Of a stretch of 64,000 nt of DNA, positions 17,781 through 26,661 are shown one piece after another; position 1 is the stretch's first letter; each line of letters opens with the position of its first letter. The stretch spans positions 30,130-94,129 of the forward strand of contig CAILEM010000129.1 of NCBI GenBank assembly GCA_903833215.1, written 5' to 3'. Under the pieces are notes generated by a model. The model did not search any database. It saw only the letters and a list, made by a program, of their open reading frames with translations, and was not told the origin of the DNA. The position numbers were made by a program, and so were the translations under genes. The stretch is from an uncultured Armatimonadota bacterium. GTDB lineage: Bacteria > Armatimonadota > Fimbriimonadia > Fimbriimonadales > Fimbriimonadaceae.

Positions 17781-18709
17781 CAGTTCAATGCTCCTGTCGT
17801 CAACTTGAGGAATACATCTTCGAGATCAGCGGAGTCCTCGCGGAATGTCGCGACGCGCATTCCCTTACCGACCAGCTTGGCCAAAAAGTCCGCTTGAGCT
17901 TCAAGGTCACCTGAGAACTCCACTCGAAGATCGCCTTCACCAACTGCTACTGCACTCAATACGTTGGGCATATCCGCAATGGGACCCACAAAATCGGCTG
18001 CCGCGCCGAGAACCTGAACCGCCAACACGCGGTGGGGCTGCATTTCGGTAACGATTTTGCTTACCGGGCCAAACGCCAGTAATTCGCCGCGCTCAATGAT
18101 CCCAACTGTGTTACAGAAGTCGGCAAGCTCGGGAAGAATGTGTGATGATACGATCACGATCTTGCCCATTCGACCGAGTTCCGCAATGAGCTCCTTGAGT
18201 TCTGCTCTGGCCCGAGGATCGAGGCCAGACGCCGGTTCGTCAAGAAGGAGAAGTGTAGGGTCGTGGACAAGGCATCGCGCCAAACATAGGCGCTGTTGCA
18301 TTCCACGAGACAGCGACTGGACGAAAGCATCCTTCTTGATTGTCAGGTTTGTGAGCTCGAGGACGCTATCGATAACCTCTCCACGCTGCTTCGTTGGCAC
18401 TCGGTAGATTGCCGCGAAGAAGTCCAGATACTCCCAAACCTTGACGTCGTCATACAGCCCAAAGAAGTCCGGCATATAACCGATCATGCGGCGGACTTCC
18501 ATCGTGTCACGTCGAATGTCGGCCCCGTTCAAGATTGCCGTGCCTGCCGTCGGCTCCAGCAACGTAGCGATCATGCGAATCGTTGTTGTTTTTCCTGCAC
18601 CATTCGAGCCGATAAAGCCGAAGATGTCCCCTGGATGCAAGTTGAACGATATCCCTTGCACAGCGGTAAGGCCAGCGTATTCTTTGCGGAGGTTTTTGAC
18701 TTCAAGCAT
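17780..18709 (-). CDS. ABC transporter ATP-binding protein
   Basis: A 309-residue ATPase of the ABC-2/NodI/GldA type. Walker A is GSNGAGKTTTIRM and the signature is LSRGMQQRLCLARCLVHDP, leading into Walker B LLLLDEPASGLDP. The D-loop and the H-loop histidine (IVSSHILPEL) are also present. A C-terminal extension of about 80 residues follows, usual for this subfamily. It powers the two permeases encoded on either side: its start overlaps the upstream permease by 8 bases and its stop overlaps the downstream permease start by 1. All catalytic motifs look intact. Confidence 0.92.
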   Translation of the reverse strand: MLEVKNLRKEYAGLTAVQGISFNLHPGDIFGFIGSNGAGKTTTIRMIATLLEPTAGTAILNGADIRRDTMEVRRMIGYMPDFFGLYDDVKVWEYLDFFAAIYRVPTKQRGEVIDSVLELTNLTIKKDAFVQSLSRGMQQRLCLARCLVHDPTLLLLDEPASGLDPRARAELKELIAELGRMGKIVIVSSHILPELADFCNTVGIIERGELLAFGPVSKIVTEMQPHRVLAVQVLGAAADFVGPIADMPNVLSAVAVGEGDLRVEFSGDLEAQADFLAKLVGKGMRVATFREDSADLEDVFLKLTTGALN

Positions 18710-19583
18710 CTTTGTGACCCTGTGGGAGGAATTTCACTTCGTTTTCGGCGAAATTGAGCGTATTGGAAGCCCACGCCAAGAGAACGATCGTGAGCCCAAG
18801 ATAGGTGAGTGTTTGCGGCCAGCCCCACCAAGGAGCCGGTACATTCGAAGGGAAGTCGGGTTGCGACGTGCCGGGGCCAACGGTCCCGGCTCCATTTCTA
18901 CTAATAGCGTCATCACGGTCGCCGATCCGAGACAACACGACGAAAGGATGAAGGAAAAACGCTGCGTCCGTGGCGGGGCCGGACTGCCCCAATCCGACTA
19001 GCGCGGGAAATACGATTAGGATTGTAACCAGCGATCCAAGGGTTGCCCCTAGTGCCATCAGGCTTCGCTTCACACGCGCGCTGAACAAAATCGTCAGGGC
19101 GCAAACGCACATCAGAAAGGTCACCGAAACGAGGTCGGCAACCAGGACGCTTTGCCAATGAGATCGATCGTACGAAGTTGCGGCAATCTCGATCGGAACT
19201 TGGAACAAGATAACGGCGACACCCAGTGCTGCCATCGCACCCATGAATTTTCCGACAACGATTTGCGGCTTAGTAATCGGCGCCACAAGCAAAAGATCCC
19301 AACTCCGCCTCTCTCTCTCGCCCGAAATGGAGCCGTAAAGGAGCATGGGGGCAAGGACAGTAAGGAAAGCCGTCTGTGCGAAGATCATCACAATCGGGGA
19401 GATCGAAGTCCGGTTTTGAATGACGACCAGCAACAGAGTGGCATAGCAAATGATGCACAGCAGCACGACGACGCCGTTCATCGAACTGGTCGCACTGGCT
19501 GACGTGTATCGCCGACGAAATCGCGTGATTTCGATGAGCATTGGGTTCTGAATAACCAGATCAAGCCATTTTTCCTTAATCAC
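18702..19583 (-). CDS. ABC-2 type transporter permease
   Basis: 293 residues from GTG at 19583. This start is chosen because AAAGGAGG lies 6 bases upstream and the GTGA overlaps the preceding stop; an in-frame ATG at 19601 would place the Shine-Dalgarno inside the gene. The protein has six or so helices: VVVLLCIICYATLLLVV, the loop with GSISGERERRSWDLLLVAPI (the permease/ATPase coupling motif), then further helices. It pairs with the ATPase that overlaps its 3' end. Together with the 541-residue permease it suggests a heterodimeric exporter. Confidence 0.82.
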   Translation of the reverse strand: MIKEKWLDLVIQNPMLIEITRFRRRYTSASATSSMNGVVVLLCIICYATLLLVVIQNRTSISPIVMIFAQTAFLTVLAPMLLYGSISGERERRSWDLLLVAPITKPQIVVGKFMGAMAALGVAVILFQVPIEIAATSYDRSHWQSVLVADLVSVTFLMCVCALTILFSARVKRSLMALGATLGSLVTILIVFPALVGLGQSGPATDAAFFLHPFVVLSRIGDRDDAISRNGAGTVGPGTSQPDFPSNVPAPWWGWPQTLTYLGLTIVLLAWASNTLNFAENEVKFLPQGHKDA

Positions 19584-21601
19584 GGCTGACCTCCTTTCCA
19601 TGCAGAGAAAATGGCGATGTTGGTGGCACTTCTCGAAGGAATCGGTTGACCGATTTGCGGACCCGGATGAAACTCATTCATGGTTCCAACAAGGGCAACA
19701 CGGGGTTTGTTGAGTGTGAAAGTGCGTATGTCTGTCACGGGATACGTTTCGTCCTTTGCGTTCGACTTGAACTCAACTTGCACTGAAACATGCTTTCCTG
19801 GTGGGAGGTTTCCCAATACGATAAGCTCGCCTCCGACCGCGAGTTGGGCTCCACCGATCGTGTAAGGACTTGAATTCGTAATGTCGCACCTTGCGGATTT
19901 CTTTCCCTCAGACTCCAGGACGACGTGAATCCACGAGGAAATGGGAATCCGCTGCTTGTAGCTAATCTTTCGAAAGGCCAAGTTATTCGCGGGGAGATTC
20001 GTCACCAGAATTTCCCCAGTGTCCACTGGCTCCAAGTCCTTTGTATCTTCGTTCGGCACTGAGTACCCACGATACGCCTGCTGCTCATTGGGTATCGATC
20101 CTAGTGAATCGATATTGGACAGGTGGAGATCGTAGGAACCTGCCCTCGGAATGAACATTTGAGTTGTCCCAATGAACCAACCCTCTGAATCTCCTTCTTG
20201 GGCGAAGACGAGGCCATTTGTTACGGTGGACATCTTTCCGCTGTATAGAGAACCAGCAGATGTGAATAGGATTGCGGCAAAAGCGAGGCTGATGATCGGC
20301 GCGGTGAACCAAGCAAGCTCACCGCGTTTCAACTTCTTAAGCAAAAGAAAGTTCACCGGCACAACCACCACGAAGTAAGCCAACAGAATCGTCATGATCC
20401 GCTCGGTTGGTGGCAAAACCATGCTGAAGGGGTCGTCTTCAATCGGAGTTGGTTTGGCGCTGGCAAGAGGTGGAGGAACAGTGCCTGCAGTGGGCACGAA
20501 AGCAGTGCCCGTCCACATCCGATCTCCCCCTACTTGGCCGTTGTATTGGCTGAGGTAGCTTGCCGCCAAAATCGTCGAATTCTGCTTGAGAATCCGAGTG
20601 AGCAATTTTTGACGTCCTTCCCAACTCCTGATCGGCGCCTCGAAAGGATTGAATGAAATGAAGATCGTCTTGCCGAGCCCGTGGGGGGCGTCAGCCCACA
20701 CGAGGCAGTTGTCAGCAAACTCGCCGCGACCACCGAATACAGGAGCGCCAGTCGTAACACTCGCCCGGGGCATCGGTGAACCGTCAACCAACAAGAAGCC
20801 TTCGGTGGACTTATTGGCAGAAGTATTTGGGTTTTCCCGTATGAAGTTTTCTCTGGAAGATTCGCCACCAAGTTGGGTGAGGTGAAGATGTGCTGCAGGG
20901 ATCAGGCTGGCCCACCTTGTATCTGCAAGTACCGGTGATGAGACTCCCCCGATGAACACGATCGTCCCACCTTGAAGGCACCACAACTTTAGGGCCGCGA
21001 CCTGTTCGTTTGAAAGCCTCTCAGATCCGGAGCCAAGGATCACTTTGCCGATGTCGGTATAGCCCACTGCTCGAGCAGGAGCCATTTCTGGTTTCGCATA
21101 GGCGTCCGTTAATCCGCTGCCATTGTCCGCTTCAGGATCGGGAGGCATGCCTGGATTGATCTGAATTTTCTGGGCAGTAGGCTTTCTCCTGATAAATCCG
21201 AGATCTCCAGACGTGTCGGATATGAGAAGTACGGGAATCCCATCCGGGTTGGAACCGCCACCGTTGTATTCCTTATCAACCTTTCCCTGATCTGTTTCCA
21301 GTGAGAAATGAAGGGTTCCGAACAGGAACGCCGGATAGGTGATGATCCGCTTCTTGGCCCCTCGTGGAAGTTCAACGGGGTAGTCCGTACGGTTTCCATC
21401 GGCAGAGACGACAAGGACTCCACGGGCATCGGGTCCAAGGTTTTGGATGTCGGCAACGATGGGGTTCACACTGCGGCCAGTGAAATTGCCTTCAAAACTT
21501 GATTGAAGTTCGAGTTTTAGCGTCTCGCTTGCAAGTGCGGAAGCGCCGAGCGTCCAGACAAGCGTAGCCACCCATAAGTTTCGTATTGTCTGAATTGCCA
21601 T
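19580..21601 (-). CDS. Large secreted/membrane protein with amidotransferase-like domain, first gene of ABC-MoxR-VWA operon
   Basis: 673 residues from ATG at 21601; the frame extends upstream to 21643, but MAIQTIRNLWVATLVWTLGA makes a good signal peptide. A beta-rich region follows. Near residues 195-240 comes a segment like the glutamine-amidotransferase fold found in GldG/BatA-associated proteins (LKLWCLQGGTIVFIGG). Two close membrane helices in the second half (TILLAYFVVVVPVNFLLLKKLK, given here as two parts of one hairpin, then FTAPIISLAFAAILF) are followed by an extracytoplasmic beta domain. I do not recognise a named family. As the first gene it heads a transcript running to 7962, and its stop overlaps the next start. 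Confidence 0.65.
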   Translation of the reverse strand: MAIQTIRNLWVATLVWTLGASALASETLKLELQSSFEGNFTGRSVNPIVADIQNLGPDARGVLVVSADGNRTDYPVELPRGAKKRIITYPAFLFGTLHFSLETDQGKVDKEYNGGGSNPDGIPVLLISDTSGDLGFIRRKPTAQKIQINPGMPPDPEADNGSGLTDAYAKPEMAPARAVGYTDIGKVILGSGSERLSNEQVAALKLWCLQGGTIVFIGGVSSPVLADTRWASLIPAAHLHLTQLGGESSRENFIRENPNTSANKSTEGFLLVDGSPMPRASVTTGAPVFGGRGEFADNCLVWADAPHGLGKTIFISFNPFEAPIRSWEGRQKLLTRILKQNSTILAASYLSQYNGQVGGDRMWTGTAFVPTAGTVPPPLASAKPTPIEDDPFSMVLPPTERIMTILLAYFVVVVPVNFLLLKKLKRGELAWFTAPIISLAFAAILFTSAGSLYSGKMSTVTNGLVFAQEGDSEGWFIGTTQMFIPRAGSYDLHLSNIDSLGSIPNEQQAYRGYSVPNEDTKDLEPVDTGEILVTNLPANNLAFRKISYKQRIPISSWIHVVLESEGKKSARCDITNSSPYTIGGAQLAVGGELIVLGNLPPGKHVSVQVEFKSNAKDETYPVTDIRTFTLNKPRVALVGTMNEFHPGPQIGQPIPSRSATNIAIFSAWKGGQP

Positions 21602-21640
21602 CGACTCGTCTCTTGCCTTCTCGGACGTTGTGAGATGCCT

Positions 21641-21650
21641 CAAACGTTTG
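21641..21650. promoter_or_regulatory. 10 bp palindrome upstream of the nine-gene operon
   Basis: CAAACGTTTG is a perfect palindrome with a central CG step, 39 bases upstream of the ATG at 21601. It could be an operator for the operon. A palindrome this short can arise by chance, so confidence is low. The surrounding 21602-21703 must hold the operon promoter, but no clear -35/-10 pair stands out. Confidence 0.25.
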
Positions 21651-21703
21651 CCAAAGTTTTACAACGACGAACGCTATTACGATTCAGTTTACGCCGGGAA
21701 ATC

Positions 21704-21741
21704 AAAAATGGTGATGCCACCTTTCTGGGACAGGTGGCATC
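21704..21741 (-). terminator. Rho-independent terminator after the Ig-like lipoprotein gene
   Basis: On the minus strand, arms GATGCCACC and GGTGGCATC (9 bp, perfect) enclose an 11 base loop and are followed by ACCATTTTTG. This stem plus T-run begins 11 bases after the stop of the lipoprotein gene at 21753. It separates that gene from the nine-gene operon downstream. Confidence 0.75.
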
Positions 21742-21752
21742 GAGGGCTGGAG

Positions 21753-23369
21753 CTATGGATTTGCGGTGATTCGAACGTTCTTGAGTCCCCACGCCATCTG
21801 CGATAACGTGCCGGTGAGATTGCCCGCGAACACGATTGTGACGGTACTCCCGGTATGTGCCAAGGTGCAGGTGAGGTGATACGAGGAGTCGTTGTAGAGG
21901 ATAGCCGGGTCGCTTGTGTACCCCAGCGTATTCTGCTCATAACTTCCCGTAGCTGGAGCGTTGGTTCCGCTCAACGGGTAACTCTGCGTGTCGCCAAGGA
22001 TATTTGAGAACGACTGGTTGAAAGCACTTGTGCCTCCAATGGAAACGCCCAAGGTGCTACTGTTTGAAATTCCAGCCCATGCGCCGATGACGTAAAGGTC
22101 GAAACTTACGGTCAGTGAGCTATGTGTCGTTAGACTGGCCAGCACCAACTGTGCAGTATTCGCGCCGCTCATTCGGCCCAGGAACTTCACCCCATTTGGC
22201 GTTGCTTCATTTGTCGAAGGAGTCCACACGCCCGGAACGCCACTGTTGAAGTCGTAGAAGTAAGTCGAAGGCGAAACGACCGTGACCGTTGAAGTACCCG
22301 TCCGTGAGGGGTCTGCAGAACTGGTAGCAGTAACGGTGACTGTTCCCGCCGTTGCGGGTGCGGTGAACAGACCGGTTGAACTTATGGATCCGCTCGATGT
22401 CGTCCAGGTAACCGCTGAAGTAGTGGCACCTGTGACATTCGATGCGAATTGCTGGGTTTGACCGATCACCACGGTAACTGGCGTTGGGGTGACAAACACA
22501 TTGATCGAATTGACTATCACGGGTACGGTCGTAGCGCTAGATGGATGCCCTACGCTCGTGGCTGTTACAGAATAGGTTCCACCCGTCTCTCCAGCATGGA
22601 ACAACCCAGTTGCGGTGATCGTGCCGCCAGTTGCAGACCATGTAACTCGCTGATCGACGAGATTCGAAATCGACGCGGAGAACTGGACCATTTGATTGGT
22701 GCCTAGCGTTGGCGTTATCGGTGTGACCTGAACCGCGATCGTACTCACCGAAACGGTCACCTTTGCGAAGGCAGTTGCGTCCGCAACGCTGGTTGCTTTC
22801 ACTGTGCAAGTGGATGCCACATTGGGTGCCGTAAAGAGTCCATTTGAATCGATGGACCCAAGGGTTGTCGACCAAGTGACGGCTGGGTTGGTCGACCCGC
22901 TAACCGTGGCACTAAATTGGACCTTGCCACCCGGAGTGATGGATGCGGTGGTCGGGCTAATCGCTACCGTGACAACGCTTGAGGCGGTCACCGTAATCTG
23001 TGCCACAGCCTTTACTGAGGGATTGGAAACACTTGTTGCGGTGACGGTAGCCGTGCCAGCAACGGCTGGTGCCGTGTAATTTCCAGACTGGTCGATAGAA
23101 CCGCCTTGACATGTCCAAGTCACGTCCGAGTTCGTCGAGCCGGAAACGGTTGCGATAAACGTCTTCAGTCCGCGAGCAGCAAGGGTTGTTGAGGAAGGTG
23201 TGATTTGAACAGTGACCTCCGTCGAGTTCGTTCCGCCGCTTCCACCGCACCCCAAGAGAATCCCAATCATGAGAAGTAGGGCGAGGCCAACGCTCAGCCA
23301 GCGGCCAGTGACACGGTCGGTTGCCTCAGCCAGGGATGGCTTGTAGCGGTCTATTTTCTGTTTTATCAT
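21753..23369 (-). CDS. Lipoprotein with four bacterial Ig-like (BIG2-type) repeats
   Basis: 538 residues from ATG at 23369, with AGGTGG 7 bases upstream. A lipoprotein signal ends in the lipobox ILLGC, so the mature protein is lipid-anchored. Four tandem units of about 76 residues follow. Each begins VxVxITP-like, contains F-A-T-V-S-G-S-T, then VTW and G-x-I-x-x-x-G-x-F/Y-T-A-P, and ends VTATS. This is the BIG2-type pattern seen in surface adhesins. The last 170 residues form a distinct beta-rich domain (YFYDFNSGVPGVWTPSTNE and later repeats of SSY) that may be lectin-like; no catalytic motif is visible. It probably mediates adhesion or carbohydrate binding. It is monocistronic, with its own terminator. 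Confidence 0.8.
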   Translation of the reverse strand: MIKQKIDRYKPSLAEATDRVTGRWLSVGLALLLMIGILLGCGGSGGTNSTEVTVQITPSSTTLAARGLKTFIATVSGSTNSDVTWTCQGGSIDQSGNYTAPAVAGTATVTATSVSNPSVKAVAQITVTASSVVTVAISPTTASITPGGKVQFSATVSGSTNPAVTWSTTLGSIDSNGLFTAPNVASTCTVKATSVADATAFAKVTVSVSTIAVQVTPITPTLGTNQMVQFSASISNLVDQRVTWSATGGTITATGLFHAGETGGTYSVTATSVGHPSSATTVPVIVNSINVFVTPTPVTVVIGQTQQFASNVTGATTSAVTWTTSSGSISSTGLFTAPATAGTVTVTATSSADPSRTGTSTVTVVSPSTYFYDFNSGVPGVWTPSTNEATPNGVKFLGRMSGANTAQLVLASLTTHSSLTVSFDLYVIGAWAGISNSSTLGVSIGGTSAFNQSFSNILGDTQSYPLSGTNAPATGSYEQNTLGYTSDPAILYNDSSYHLTCTLAHTGSTVTIVFAGNLTGTLSQMAWGLKNVRITANP

Positions 23370-23479
23370 GGGAATCCCACCTCGGAGCTGTTAGGCAACG
23401 TTGGACAGACGACCCGAGGGCCGGTCATGTTCGCAATTGGCTGAGGTTGATCCACTCTGATCACCCGCAAGGGACGAGC

Positions 23480-23503
23480 TAGATTCGCGTACGCTTGAAT
23501 CTA
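23480..23503. terminator. Inverted repeat after the suf operon
   Basis: Arms TAGATTC and GAATCTA (7 bp) with a 10 base loop lie about 50 bases past the sufA-like stop (23552, minus strand). The palindrome ACCCTAGGGT at 23506-23515 sits beside it. No T-run follows, so this is only a possible transcription end for the suf operon. Confidence 0.3.
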
Positions 23504-23551
23504 CGACCCTAGGGTGGAAGAGGGAAATGAGGATTCCGTGAGAATTGGCTA

Positions 23552-23926
23552 CTACACAGCTTTTGGCATAAAGCTAGTGCCACATCCGCAGCTCTTTCCT
23601 GCATTCGGATTGTCGAACTTAAATCCGCCACCGATGAGGTTGCCCGTGTAGTCGAAAACACTTCCGCGAAGGTAGACCGCTGATTTTGCATCGCAGACGA
23701 CATGGACGCCTTCGAATTCGTGCTCGATATCGATCGTCTTCTTCGTGGTGTCGAGCTTCATGACGTACTCTAGCCCACTGCATCCGCCCCCTTTGACACC
23801 AAGACGAAGGAACACATCTTGCCTCCCATCTTTGGCGATGAGTCGCTTGACTTGGTTAATGGCCTTGTCAGTGATTGAAATTGGAAACGTTTCGTGTTCG
23901 TAAGTCTTCGTGCTTTCCATGATCAT
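23552..23926 (-). CDS. Iron-sulfur cluster assembly A-type carrier (SufA/ErpA-like)
   Basis: A 124-residue HesB/IscA-family protein. The three conserved cysteines are present in the standard spacing: GGGCSGLEY near the middle and CGCG close to the C-terminus (GKSCGCGTSF). The core ITDKAINQVKRLI and FDNPNAG is typical. Such carriers accept a cluster from the SufBCD scaffold and deliver it to apo-proteins. The start overlaps the Rrf2 gene stop by 4 bases (ATGA); a second Met two codons later is possible. It is the last gene of the suf operon. Confidence 0.92.
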   Translation of the reverse strand: MIMESTKTYEHETFPISITDKAINQVKRLIAKDGRQDVFLRLGVKGGGCSGLEYVMKLDTTKKTIDIEHEFEGVHVVCDAKSAVYLRGSVFDYTGNLIGGGFKFDNPNAGKSCGCGTSFMPKAV

Positions 23927-24399
23927 GAACGAGCGGTTTGGAGCCTTCTTGGCTCACTGAAAATCTGAACGTTGGTGGTGGGTGTGGCCTGCTTCATAAG
24001 GTCGGCCAGGGTGATTTTGTAGACCACGTCATCGACGGCCGTCTGAACAATCTGCCAAACCGACCGAACACTGCAGTCGATCGCGTGTGTGCAGATGGTG
24101 TGATGGCCTGAGTGTTTTCCGCAGAATGCCTCGTCGTAGAGTCGCCCCCCCAATGCATTCAAAACGTCTCCAAGGATGATTTTGTCAGCAGGATTTGCGA
24201 GCGTATATCCGCCAGTTTGCCCTCGAGTGCTCTTGATGAAGCCACCCTTCCTAAGGATCATCATGAGCTTCGCCACGTGGGGTTGGGTCAAACCTTCCAG
24301 TTTGCTGATTTCAGGAATGGTCATGCTCTGCTCGGATGTCAGGCGAGCAATCTGAAGGAGACATCTCAGTCCGTATTCTTCTTGGGCTGAGAATTTCAA
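23923..24399 (-). CDS. Rrf2 family transcriptional regulator (Fe-S responsive type)
   Basis: 158 residues from TTG at 24399, chosen because AGGAG lies exactly 6 bases upstream and the protein then begins LKFSAQEEYGLRCLLQIAR, where family members begin. The frame runs open to 24486, but that extension is polar and unlike the family. The winged HTH contains ISKLEGLTQPHVAKLMMILR. Three cysteines in FCGKHSG...CTHAIDC match the cluster-binding site of IscR/NsrR/SufR-type regulators. It probably senses Fe-S status and controls the suf operon in which it sits, perhaps through the palindromes at 29337-29379. Confidence 0.87.
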   Translation of the reverse strand: MKFSAQEEYGLRCLLQIARLTSEQSMTIPEISKLEGLTQPHVAKLMMILRKGGFIKSTRGQTGGYTLANPADKIILGDVLNALGGRLYDEAFCGKHSGHHTICTHAIDCSVRSVWQIVQTAVDDVVYKITLADLMKQATPTTNVQIFSEPRRLQTARS

Positions 24400-24478
24400 A
24401 TGAGACTCCTTTTGGCGAGGGTGAGCAGTTTGTTCATGGTTCGGGTCAATTCGTGCCTTGCGATGAGGGCGTGATCCA

Positions 24479-24844
24479 TTAATCAATACCTAGCATGAGC
24501 TTTACGTCTTCGCTCATCCGGTCAATGGTAAATGGAGGATCCCAAGTCAGTTCCACGCTAACATCGCCAATGCCAGGAGTTCCACGTACGGCACTCTCTA
24601 CCTCGCCGGGTAAAGAGCCGGCAACAGGGCAGGCTGGAGACGTGAGAGTCATCATTACGTTGACGTTCTTGTCGTCGTCTACCTGGATATCGTAGATGAG
24701 CCCCAAGTCGTACACATTCACCGGAATCTCAGGATCAAACACCAAACGGATTTGTTCGATGACTTCAGCCTCGAATAGAGATCTCTGAATGCTTGTAAGG
24801 CGCTGGGTAGGTGCATCAGACACGATTTCGATAGGCTTAGGCAT
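24479..24844 (-). CDS. SufT/MIP18-like Fe-S assembly protein (DUF59)
   Basis: 121 residues from ATG at 24844, with AGAGG 8 bases upstream; GTG at 24853 is possible. The MIP18/DUF59 core is clear: VFDPEIPVNVYDLGLIYDI, MTLTSPACPVAGSLPGEV with the reactive cysteine, and VELTWDPPFTIDRMSED. SufT-like proteins help mature Fe-S proteins and are often in suf operons of Gram-positive and deep-branching bacteria. Gaps of 51 and 79 bases separate it from sufU and the Rrf2 gene. Confidence 0.9.
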   Translation of the reverse strand: MPKPIEIVSDAPTQRLTSIQRSLFEAEVIEQIRLVFDPEIPVNVYDLGLIYDIQVDDDKNVNVMMTLTSPACPVAGSLPGEVESAVRGTPGIGDVSVELTWDPPFTIDRMSEDVKLMLGID

Positions 24845-24895
24845 GTCGAACACCTCTGGATTCTTTGAGCTTTATGATCAGTAGAGAGACGAACT

Positions 24896-25348
24896 TCATT
24901 CAGTGCTCACCCTGTCTTCTTCACCTTGGAGTGCAGCTTTTAAGGTGTGCCAAGGAAGCGTTGCGCACTTAATTCGAACTGGATATTCTCGTACACCGCC
25001 AAATACCTCCAGGTCACCGAGTTCCGGATGCTCGACCGCTTCACCGGTTTCGGTGACCATCGACTGGAATTCTCGAAAAACGGCTTCAACCTCGGCGAGG
25101 GTCTTTCCCTTGATGGCCTCCGTCATTAGCGAAGCACTCGCAGTGGAAATGGCACAGCCAGAGCCTTCAAACCGGACCTCTTCGACGCGGTCTCCCGCCG
25201 TCTGTAAGTAGACCTTGATGTTATCTCCGCATAGCGGATTGTGTCCTTCGGCAAATCCTGTGGGTTCCTCTATCTTTCCACGGTTGCGCGGGTGTCGATT
25301 GTGATCAAGGATCACCTCTTGATATAGCTCTCTTAGTTCTACGCTCAT
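24896..25348 (-). CDS. sufU: SufU-type Fe-S assembly / sulfur transfer protein
   Basis: A 150-residue NifU-N-like protein. It has HNRHPRNRGKIE, then NPLCGDNIKVYL with the first Cys, GSGCAISTASASLM with the second, and RIKCATLPWHTLKAAL with the third. The loop between the second and third Cys is longer than in IscU, the mark of SufU. SufU is a zinc-dependent sulfur acceptor from SufS. Its start overlaps the sufS stop by 4 bases, in keeping with the SufS-SufU partnership. Confidence 0.93.
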   Translation of the reverse strand: MSVELRELYQEVILDHNRHPRNRGKIEEPTGFAEGHNPLCGDNIKVYLQTAGDRVEEVRFEGSGCAISTASASLMTEAIKGKTLAEVEAVFREFQSMVTETGEAVEHPELGDLEVFGGVREYPVRIKCATLPWHTLKAALQGEEDRVSTE

Positions 25349-26637
25349 CCGAACAACTCCTTAACGCGCTTGATGCCAGCCACAAGGTCGTCAATGTCTT
25401 CAAAAGTGTTATAAAGCCCGATCGACGCTCGCGTTGTTGCCGGTATTCCGAGTCGCGTCATCACGGGCATGCAGCAGTGGTGTCCCGTCCGGACCGCAAT
25501 GCCTTGGTTATCGAGTACGGTGCCTACGTCGTGGGGGTGTGCACAATCCAAAGTGAAAGCTAGAATTCCTGCTTTGTGTGCTGCCGTTCCAGTTAGTTTG
25601 AGACCTGAAATATCCGAGATGGCTGCCGTTCCGTACGCCAGCAGTTCAGCCTCTCGCTCTTCGATCCACCCAAAGCAAGCATCCAGGTTTTGTGACAGGC
25701 TCCCTTCAGAATCGCCAAGCAGTTGCTGACCCAAAGTCGCCAGATACTCAACAGAGGCACCGAGCCCGATAACCCCCGCGATGTTCGGCGTACCTGCCTC
25801 AAATTTATACGGCAACTCGGCATAAGTTGTCTTCTCAAAGCTGACGGTGTAGATCATGTCACCGCCACCTTGGTAGGGTGGCATGGCTTCGAGTAGCTGC
25901 TGCTTTCCGTAGAGGACGCCTATGCCGGTGGGCGCGTACATCTTGTGGCAGCTTACGACGTAGAAGTCGGCATCGAGTGCCTGAACATCGATGCGCATAT
26001 GCGGTGCTGCTTGAGCCCCGTCTACCAGAACCTTTGCGCCCGCCTTATGAGCGAGTTGGATCATCTCCTTGACTGGATTGATCGTTCCTAGTGAGTTGCT
26101 GACGTGAACGATTCCGACCAGTTTGGTTTTGTCAGAGAGGAGCTTCTCATAGACGTCGAGCTCGATCTCTCCTGCGTCAGTCATCGGTATCACCTTGATA
26201 ACCGCACCGACTTGGTCGGCCAGGAGTTGCCAAGGAACGATATTGCTGTGATGCTCCATCGTTGAAATGAGAATCTCATCGCCCGCTTGAATATTGGTGC
26301 GGCCCCATGTCTGTGCGACAAGATTGATGCTTGCCGTACAGCCAGCGGTAAAAATGACCTCTTTCGAACTGGAAGCGTTGAGAAAGACACGCATGGTTTC
26401 TCTCGCCGCATCGAATTGCTGAGTGGCTTTTTGACTTAGGTGGTGAACGCCGCGATGGACATTGGCGTTGGTCTGCTTCCAATAAGTATCCATCGCGTCG
26501 ATCACGTACAACGGCTTTTGGGACGAAGCGCCGTTATCCAGATAGACCAACTGATGGCCGTTCACAAGCGTTTGCAGGATCGGAAAGTCGGCACGAATAG
26601 CGTCGATATCAAGCGACTTTCGGGTTAGGACGTTCAT
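25345..26637 (-). CDS. sufS: SufS-type cysteine desulfurase
   Basis: A 430-residue PLP enzyme that removes sulfur from cysteine as a persulfide. Key motifs are TAGCTASINLVAQTWG, TMEHHSNIVPWQ, VDGAQAAPHMRIDVQ, the PLP lysine in SCHKMYAPTGIGVLYG, and the catalytic cysteine loop RTGHHCCMPVM. The length matches SufS (406 in E. coli) with a small insertion before the catalytic loop (residues about 305-345). It is encoded with sufU overlapping its 3' end. The upstream neighbour is a conserved unknown gene 24 bases away. Confidence 0.95.
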   Translation of the reverse strand: MNVLTRKSLDIDAIRADFPILQTLVNGHQLVYLDNGASSQKPLYVIDAMDTYWKQTNANVHRGVHHLSQKATQQFDAARETMRVFLNASSSKEVIFTAGCTASINLVAQTWGRTNIQAGDEILISTMEHHSNIVPWQLLADQVGAVIKVIPMTDAGEIELDVYEKLLSDKTKLVGIVHVSNSLGTINPVKEMIQLAHKAGAKVLVDGAQAAPHMRIDVQALDADFYVVSCHKMYAPTGIGVLYGKQQLLEAMPPYQGGGDMIYTVSFEKTTYAELPYKFEAGTPNIAGVIGLGASVEYLATLGQQLLGDSEGSLSQNLDACFGWIEEREAELLAYGTAAISDISGLKLTGTAAHKAGILAFTLDCAHPHDVGTVLDNQGIAVRTGHHCCMPVMTRLGIPATTRASIGLYNTFEDIDDLVAGIKRVKELFG

Positions 26638-26661
26638 TTCAGTTCACGTTTCGTGCGGCAA

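Noticed and set aside
23370..23551. Possible riboswitch upstream of the Ig-like lipoprotein
   Set aside because: No known aptamer core could be found; only a good Shine-Dalgarno and a short inverted repeat.
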